The notes under the pieces were generated by a model. It was not told the origin of the DNA. It worked only from the letters and a program-made list of their open reading frames with translations, and searched no databases. From Streptomyces fradiae ATCC 10745 = DSM 40063 (GTDB lineage Bacteria > Actinomycetota > Actinomycetes > Streptomycetales > Streptomycetaceae): DNA of 64,000 bases. The translations under genes and the position numbers were made by a program. The stretch lies in the NCBI RefSeq assembly GCF_008704425.1, contig NZ_CP023696.1, positions 5,000,501-5,064,500 of the forward strand. Reading direction: 5' to 3'. Position 1 is the first letter of the stretch, and each line of letters begins with the position of its first letter. Below, piece by piece: positions 58,734 through 64,000 of this stretch.

Positions 58734-59852
58734 TCAGAGGGACAGACCGACTGCCTTCTGCAGAACCGTGGTGCTCGACGCGGTGTCGTGGTTCAGGGTG
58801 AGTGCCTGGTACGGGAGCTGGGCGAGTCGCGCCAGGAGGCCGTGGGCCGGCCGCGGCTCGGGAAGGAGCCCGAACACGTCCGGGTAGCGGTCCTCGGTGG
58901 CGCTGCCGATGAAGTCGCTCGGCTGGACCATGCGGCCCGAGTCGGTCAGCGTCGGCTCGTTGTCCGGTGCGATGGTGGGGAACAGCAGCGCGGCGGCCGT
59001 GCCCTCGGTGGCGAGGGTGAGGCCGAGCCAGCGGCTGAGCTGGTCGGGGAAGAACTGAGGCTTCAGCTCCTTGCCGTCGGACTTCCACAGGGGGGTGCGG
59101 TCCCCGGCCAGGAGGGCGTCGGTCACCCGCTGGTGCTGGGTGGGGTGCATCCCCTCGCCGGCCTGGAGGCGTTCGCGGACGGGCTGGTACCAGCCGACCG
59201 CGTGGAGCAGGCCGAAGCCGATCGCGGCTGCTGAAGGCCACGGCAGGACCCGGATGGTGTCGCCCTCGGCGCGGGCGAACACGCGGTCGTTGGCGAGCAG
59301 GTGGAGCCCCGTGCGGGCGAGGAGGAACCCGCTGGTGGTCTTGCCCGCGCCCTTGTCCCCGAGGGCGAGCACGGTCGCGCCGTCCTCGGGGCGGGTGACG
59401 GCGGAGGCGTGGAGGATGTGCCAGCCGTCCGCGAGGAGCTGGCCGCGCACGATCTCCCGCGCGAGGCGCGCGGTCGCCGCGGCCACCGCGGTCGCGTCCT
59501 CGCCGACGATCCGGAGCCGCTGGTCGTCGGGCCGCCACTCGTACGCCAGGATGTCGTCGGGCTGGGACGCCAGCACGATGTTGGAGTGGCTGCGCGTGCG
59601 GTACACCAGCCGCGCGTTGGCGTAGGTCGTCTCCTCGAACCCGCCGGTGAGGACGTCGGCGGTGAGCGCGTCGTACTCCTCGGGGTCGAGGTCAGCCACG
59701 ACGGTGGGGCCGGTGACCGTGTCCGGGTCGACGCCGCCGGCGGTCCACCACGTGCCCATGTAGCGGGCCGCCCACGCGGTCACGGAGGGGGTGCTGCTGA
59801 CGACGGTGACGGCCTGGCCGTCGGCCGTCTCGATGCGGGTAGCGGTGGTCAT
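58734..59852 (-). CDS. HprK-like P-loop protein
   Basis: 372 residues. A central P-loop 'ALGDKGAGKTTSGFLLA' after 'LLADGWHILHASAVTRPEDG', the layout of the HPr kinase/phosphorylase C-terminal domain and of related kinases in peptide clusters. The N-terminal ~130 residues are unassigned. It is not a normal HprK, as actinobacteria lack that regulatory system. Third gene of an overlapping operon; its ATG overlaps the previous stop. Function unknown. Confidence 0.75.
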   Translation of the reverse strand: MTTATRIETADGQAVTVVSSTPSVTAWAARYMGTWWTAGGVDPDTVTGPTVVADLDPEEYDALTADVLTGGFEETTYANARLVYRTRSHSNIVLASQPDDILAYEWRPDDQRLRIVGEDATAVAAATARLAREIVRGQLLADGWHILHASAVTRPEDGATVLALGDKGAGKTTSGFLLARTGLHLLANDRVFARAEGDTIRVLPWPSAAAIGFGLLHAVGWYQPVRERLQAGEGMHPTQHQRVTDALLAGDRTPLWKSDGKELKPQFFPDQLSRWLGLTLATEGTAAALLFPTIAPDNEPTLTDSGRMVQPSDFIGSATEDRYPDVFGLLPEPRPAHGLLARLAQLPYQALTLNHDTASSTTVLQKAVGLSL

Positions 59853-60760
59853 GCGGGGGTCTTCTCCTTCTCTGCGGCTTGCAGGGTCTCGTACGCGGCG
59901 CGGAGCTTCGACTCGGCGGCCGCGAGCTGGCTGGCCTCGTTCGGGGCCAGGGTCGGCATGCATTCGGTGCGGCGGCCGCCGGTGAAGTGCAGCGGCACCC
60001 CGAGGTGGACGCCGTCGCGCCAGTGGGCGGACAGCTCGACCACGCCGTCCGTCACGCCGAGCGCGTGGGCCAGGGCGGTCACCGTGGCGGCGGCGGGCCC
60101 GCACCGGGTCCGGCCGATCCCGTCCGCGATGCGCCCCGGCCGGGCCGCGAGTTCCTCGCGGATCTCCGTCACCGGCACGGGCACGGGCATGCGACGGCCG
60201 TGGACGGTGGTGGTGCTGGCGCAGATCACGGCGTGGTCGCCGTGCTCCCCGATGACGTGCCCGTGGACGGCGGCGGCCGGGACGCGCAGGCGGCGCGCGA
60301 GGATCGCCCGGTACCGCGCGCTGTCGGTGTTCGACCCGACGCCCAGGACCCGTGCGCAGCCGGACTCCTCCGCGAACAGCCGGGTCATCACGTCGACGGG
60401 GTTGGTGACGACCAGGACCACGCCGCTGTACGCGGTGAACTGGCGGGCCAGGCGCCGCAGCAGCACCCCGTTGGCGCGCAGCCCGGCCATCCGGACATCG
60501 CGGGTCGCGGTGTTGGTGAACGCGGCGCGGGGGCAGACCACCACGGCGTCGCAGGCCCGCATGTGGGCGGGCGCCGCGGTGACCAGCCGTACGGGTGAGC
60601 CGCCGGCCTGGCCCATGTCCTCCAGATCGGTGACGAGCGCGGCGGCACTGCGCCCGGAGCGCGAGGCGACCGCCACGGTGCGGCACCATCCGGAGGCGGC
60701 GAGGAGCATCCCGACGGCCTGGCCGACGGCCCCGGCGCCGATGACGCCGACGGCGGTCAC
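59849..60760 (-). CDS. Lactate/malate dehydrogenase-like protein
   Basis: 303 residues. NAD-binding 'VGVIGAGAVGQAVGMLL', 'VVVTNPVDVMTRLF' (as 'VLVVTNPVDVMTRLF'), catalytic His in 'VIGEHGDHAVI' and 'SNTDSARYRAIL' with the family Arg. It fits the 2-hydroxyacid LDH/MDH fold, but substrate-selecting residues are unlike housekeeping MDH. GTG overlaps the upstream stop; its own stop overlaps the next ATG. Confidence 0.82.
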   Translation of the reverse strand: MTAVGVIGAGAVGQAVGMLLAASGWCRTVAVASRSGRSAAALVTDLEDMGQAGGSPVRLVTAAPAHMRACDAVVVCPRAAFTNTATRDVRMAGLRANGVLLRRLARQFTAYSGVVLVVTNPVDVMTRLFAEESGCARVLGVGSNTDSARYRAILARRLRVPAAAVHGHVIGEHGDHAVICASTTTVHGRRMPVPVPVTEIREELAARPGRIADGIGRTRCGPAAATVTALAHALGVTDGVVELSAHWRDGVHLGVPLHFTGGRRTECMPTLAPNEASQLAAAESKLRAAYETLQAAEKEKTPA

Positions 60761-61938
60761 GCGGCGGCCGCCTGGGCCGCCTGGTCCACGCAGGCCCGCC
60801 ACGCCGACACCGGGGAGTCGGCTTCGAGGAGGTGGCCGCTGGCCTTGTTGAGCATGCGGACGACCGTGGACGCGCGGGCGACGAGGGCCGTCCCCTGGAG
60901 GGGGAGCGGCAGTCCGGCCGGTGCGGACAGGCACGTCGTGAGGATGTTCGTGGTGTCCATCAGCCACAACGTCGTTGTCTGGTAGAGCCATGTGGTGCGG
61001 TCCCGTCCCGGCTGGGCGGCGGCTTGGGCCAGGACGTGGTCGGTGATGCCGTCGAGGACGGTACGGCTGTGCTCAGCCGGGGCGTGCGCGGTGACGAGCC
61101 CGAGGACGAGCCGCGACGCGACCTTCGCGAGGTCGGCGCACGGCTGGCTGCGCATCAGGCCCGGGTCGATGAACAGCGGGCCGCCGCCGTGGTCGGGCCA
61201 GATCACGTGCTCCGGCTTCAGGTCGCCATACACGACGGGCCGATCCAGGAGAGCGGGCCCGGCGGAGGCGCGGCGCAGCCGGGACACCACCGCGTCGAGG
61301 ACGGCGCCGTGGGGGGCCTGGGCGAGATAGCGCGGGCCCGAGACGCCGTTGAACTTGCGCAGGAACGTGCGGCTGATCGACCGCTCGGGGATGGGCAGCC
61401 GGTCGACGAGCGCCGTGACCCGCTCGTCCCGGAGCGGCCCCGCGACGGCGGTGGTCACGGCGGCGAGGATCTCGGCGGTCCGGGCCGGGTCGGCGGTGAT
61501 CCGGTCGGCCAGCGTCACACCGGGCACGGGCTCCGTGAACAGCACCCCGTGTGCGACCCGGACCGCGGGGACCGGAAGGCCGGCGTCGGCGAGCGCCTGG
61601 AGCTGGGCGGCCTCGCGGTGGACGAGCGTGTCCGGGGCCGCGACGTACCGGGCCTGCGCGCGCTGGACGGTCGGCCAGTCACCGCACGACCCGCCCAGCA
61701 GCGACACGAGCGACGACCCGAGGACGCTGTACTTCGCGATCCACGGCAGGCCGTTCACGTCGACCTGCTGGACGTGGCTGGTAACGCTCGGGATGATGCG
61801 CCCGAGGCGTACCGTCGCATCCGGCCAGAGATGGTGGGCGGCGGCCTCCATCTGCCGGATGGCGTGGCCGGTGACCAGGTCCGGGCTCGGCGGCTGGACG
61901 ACGTCCAGGCCCCAGCCGAGTGTGGTTGATTCGGGCAT
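60757..61938 (-). CDS. Phosphotransferase (APH/choline-kinase fold) protein
   Basis: 393 residues. Kinase-like fold with the catalytic loop 'VVYGDLKPEHVIWPD' and metal-binding 'LFIDPGLMRS'. An N-terminal ~60-residue stretch precedes the fold. Members phosphorylate aminoglycosides, choline, homoserine or other small molecules; substrate unknown. ATG at 61938 with AAGGAG six bases upstream. First gene of the three-gene operon and divergent from the XRE regulator. Confidence 0.82.
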   Translation of the reverse strand: MPESTTLGWGLDVVQPPSPDLVTGHAIRQMEAAAHHLWPDATVRLGRIIPSVTSHVQQVDVNGLPWIAKYSVLGSSLVSLLGGSCGDWPTVQRAQARYVAAPDTLVHREAAQLQALADAGLPVPAVRVAHGVLFTEPVPGVTLADRITADPARTAEILAAVTTAVAGPLRDERVTALVDRLPIPERSISRTFLRKFNGVSGPRYLAQAPHGAVLDAVVSRLRRASAGPALLDRPVVYGDLKPEHVIWPDHGGGPLFIDPGLMRSQPCADLAKVASRLVLGLVTAHAPAEHSRTVLDGITDHVLAQAAAQPGRDRTTWLYQTTTLWLMDTTNILTTCLSAPAGLPLPLQGTALVARASTVVRMLNKASGHLLEADSPVSAWRACVDQAAQAAAA

Positions 61939-62164
61939 CGGCGCTCCTTCGGCCATGCGGGGCGGCGCCCCGCGACCCTGTGGGATGAGGGCCGCCCCCG
62001 AGGCCGGGGGCATTCGGCTCGTCCCGGCCTCGGGGCGGCTCGCTCATTCAACGGACGACGCCGCGAGGTCCGGGGTGCCAGGAATGGGTGCGTTTCCCGG
62101 CGGGGGGCCACGTTGGGGGGCCAGAGTGGGTATCACCCTTGCGACGACACAGGAGGCGCGGCTC

Positions 62165-63427
62165 ATGATGAGTCCGGAGGGCGTCGGCGCCCTCTTACGG
62201 GGAGTCCGTGAACAGGCGGGCCGCACCCGCGAGGAGCAGGCTCTGCTGGTCGAGGAAGCCCAGGGCGGCCGGTTCTTCGACCCGGAGAACCTCAAGCGAT
62301 GGGAGACGGAACGGCGGCTGCCGACACCCGTGTTCCACGAACCGATCGCCCGCGCGTACGGGGTGACGGCCGCTGAGGTGCGCCGCGCCATCGCGGCATC
62401 ACGGCAAGCCCGCCGCCGGCGGGGCACGGAGGAGATGAGCGACGTGGACCGACGACGCTTCATAGGGGCAGCCGCCGCGACCGTCGGCGTCGCCGGGCTG
62501 CCGGGCATCGCCCAGGCGAGGGACGCCATCGACAGTGCCCTCGTTGCGGAGTCCGACGGGGATCTGACGTATCTCGGAGCCGCGTTCGAACGGCACAGCG
62601 GCGGCTACGGCGGCCGCCTCCCGGAGGTTGTCCTGGCCGAGATGCGCGCCGACCTCGACCTGCTGCGGGATGTACTGGCCCGTCCCCATCCGGCGGGTGC
62701 GCGGGCCGACCTGGTGCGCACGGCGGCGGGGATGGCCGGTCTGGTCGCGATCATCCAACACGACCGCGGCGACCAGCCGGACGCGGCCCGCTGGTTCGCG
62801 ACGGCGGAGCGGGCCGCGCGCGAGTCCGGCGACCGCCGCGTCACCGGCTGGGTGCTGGCCCGGCACGCCATGGTGCCGCTGAACTACGGCGCACCCCGGC
62901 AGGCCGCGGCGCTGGCGGCCAGGGCCCGGCGGGAGACCGGCGCCGCACCGTCGGCGGCAGCAGCGCTCTCCGCCGCCGTCACCGCGCGGGCGCTGGCGGC
63001 GCTGGGAGACCGGGCCGGGGCGCGACGCGCGGTGGACGACGTGCGGACGCTGGTGGAGCGGTTGGACGGCGCGGAGACGGCCGACACGTGGACCGGCTAT
63101 CCGGCGCAGAAGCACCACGTGCACCTTTCGCAGGCGTACACCCTGCTGGGAGACTCCCGCGCGGCCTACGCGGCGCAGGACGAGGCGCTGGCGCTCACGC
63201 GGTCGGGGTCGACGATGACGAGGGCACTGCTCGCCCTCGACCGGGCGGCCTGCCTGCATGCGGACGGCGACCCGGCGGCGGCCGCCGAGATGGCGGCCGA
63301 GACGCTGGAGCGGTTGCCCGGCGCGTACCGGACGGGCCTGGTCGGGGCACGCGGGCGGGCGTTGCACGGGCGGTTGCCCGGCCGGGCTCGCGACCGACTC
63401 GGGCAGGCCCTCGAACGCCGAACGTGA
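62165..63427 (+). CDS. XRE-like regulator with TPR-type C terminus
   Basis: 420 residues. An N-terminal helix-turn-helix ('VGALLRGVREQAGRTREEQAL') is followed by 'DRRRFIGAAAATVGVAGLPG', a Tat-like string common inside this regulator family, then a long helical region of TPR-like repeats. Codon 11 (62195-62197) is TTA, so it is probably bldA-dependent. ATGs at 62165 and 62168 both follow GGAGG. Divergent from the phosphotransferase operon, which it likely controls. Confidence 0.85.
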   Translation: MMSPEGVGALLRGVREQAGRTREEQALLVEEAQGGRFFDPENLKRWETERRLPTPVFHEPIARAYGVTAAEVRRAIAASRQARRRRGTEEMSDVDRRRFIGAAAATVGVAGLPGIAQARDAIDSALVAESDGDLTYLGAAFERHSGGYGGRLPEVVLAEMRADLDLLRDVLARPHPAGARADLVRTAAGMAGLVAIIQHDRGDQPDAARWFATAERAARESGDRRVTGWVLARHAMVPLNYGAPRQAAALAARARRETGAAPSAAAALSAAVTARALAALGDRAGARRAVDDVRTLVERLDGAETADTWTGYPAQKHHVHLSQAYTLLGDSRAAYAAQDEALALTRSGSTMTRALLALDRAACLHADGDPAAAAEMAAETLERLPGAYRTGLVGARGRALHGRLPGRARDRLGQALERRT

Positions 63428-63827
63428 CGACGCCCGTCGCGGTGGGGGGCGTTCCACGGGCCCCGGACCTGTGGACCAGACGCCCCACCTCCGGGCCGGG
63501 TGTGCGGACCAACTGGCCGACGGCGTCAGCCGCCAGGCCCGGCCCCGCGTCGACGGCACCCCTTCGGCCGCCTCGGGGACGACACCGGCGACGCCGACCA
63601 CAAGGCCGGCGAGGACGTCCTCGCCGGTCGCCACCCGGCCGGCGCCCTTGCCCCCGGCGGCGACGGTCCCCGGATGGCCGGCGCCACCCCGGCCCCTCCG
63701 CCCGCGAGAACCTCCACCACCCGCCTCCGCCGACCGGCCCGCCCGATCGGCCGGGCCCGCCCGCCTGCGAGCGGCCACCTCGGGGGAGCGGTCAACGGCG
63801 GGGCCGGATGCGGTGAGAATGGGGGGC
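63428..63827. other. 400-bp gap before dxr with possible gene remnant
   Basis: No gene supported. Two coding-like pieces in different frames lie at about 63516-63560 and 63576-63710 ('DTGDADHKAGEDVLAGRHPA' in the second), suggesting a frameshifted relic. Confidence 0.4.
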
Positions 63828-64000
63828 ATGAGCGACAGCCCAGCACCCCTCGCCGACCCGCACATCGCCTTCGATCCGGCCGAAGGCCGCCGGGACGTCG
63901 TCGTCCTCGGCTCCACCGGGTCCATCGGCACCCAGGCCATCGACCTGGTGCTGCGCAACCCCGACCGGTTCCGCGTCACCGCGCTGTCCGCCGCGGGCGG
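63828..64000 (+). CDS. dxr: 1-deoxy-D-xylulose 5-phosphate reductoisomerase, N-terminal part
   Basis: The first 57 residues are in the window; the rest continues beyond 64000. 'VVVLGSTGSIGTQAIDLVLRN' (split here) is the NADPH-binding start of Dxr/IspC, the second step of the MEP isoprenoid pathway. The ATG at 63828 lies after GGGGGG. The order rlmN ... dxr is usual for Streptomyces. Confidence 0.95.
   Translation, partial: MSDSPAPLADPHIAFDPAEGRRDVVVLGSTGSIGTQAIDLVLRNPDRFRVTALSAAG

Noticed and set aside
58734..59852. True HPr kinase/phosphorylase
   Set aside because: Only the P-loop region is alike, the N-terminal domain differs and actinobacteria do not use this regulation.
63526..63846. 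A 106-codon minus-strand frame before dxr
   Set aside because: Overlaps the dxr start, no motif and Pro/Arg-rich composition.

Overview
The window is high-GC actinobacterial DNA, almost certainly a Streptomyces chromosome arm-proximal core region. The evidence is the sporulation sigma factor gene whiG, codons that nearly always end in G or C, GTG/TTG starts, leaderless starts placed 6-8 bases after TANNNT boxes, and rare TTA (bldA) codons confined to a few regulatory or transport genes. The species cannot be named from the sequence alone. No tRNA, rRNA, CRISPR array, transposase or integrase was seen.

Layout. (1) 3-9115: end of dprA, whiG, a TetR regulator, an M23 peptidase, then the conserved translation/lipid block rpsB-tsf-pyrH-frr-cdsA-rlmN with hairpins between rpsB, tsf and pyrH. 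(2) 9175-13167: a TPP riboswitch and terminator ahead of a thiamine ABC importer (thiBPQ). (3) 13407-15723: a DsrE protein and an ABC exporter pair. (4) 15930-32095: putrescine uptake and catabolism (class III aminotransferase, Lrp regulator, aminobutyraldehyde dehydrogenase, Pot ABC importer, PuuB-like oxidase). It is interspersed with a lone ketosynthase, a methyltransferase, GDPD, adenosine deaminase, two DUF4190 membrane proteins and a NADAR protein. (5) 32168-33086: a ferredoxin and a HAD-like protein.

(6) 33091-43572, perhaps to 44433: an unfamiliar biosynthetic cluster on the minus strand. It holds a FlK-type thioesterase with a full catalytic triad, an MFS exporter, an atypical acyl-CoA dehydrogenase, a FabH-like ketosynthase, a class III aminotransferase, an SDR, a clavaminate-synthase-like Fe/2OG oxygenase and an ATP-grasp ligase. 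A 52-residue small protein with its own ribosome site lies three bases before the ligase. A divergent TrmB/LuxR-like regulator carries a TTA codon, and the exporter has one too. The logic suggests a small (pseudo)peptide built from a modified beta- or hydroxy-amino acid. This is the best candidate for an undescribed system.

(7) 44462-45711: a graveyard of decayed genes (metallo-hydrolase and CGNR regulator fused head to head by a deletion, and a TrkA fragment). (8) 46129-58608: a primase-polymerase-like protein, a DasR-box chitinase, a PAP2 phosphatase, gabT, a membrane ATPase, a PucR regulator, an EamA transporter and gabD. gabT and gabD complete the putrescine-GABA-succinate route started in (4), so the cluster and the decayed region sit in a variable gap inside a catabolic locus. 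(9) 58734-63427: a three-gene overlapping operon (phosphotransferase-like, LDH-like, HprK-like) divergent from an XRE/TPR regulator with a TTA codon; a second unfamiliar locus. (10) The window ends inside dxr.
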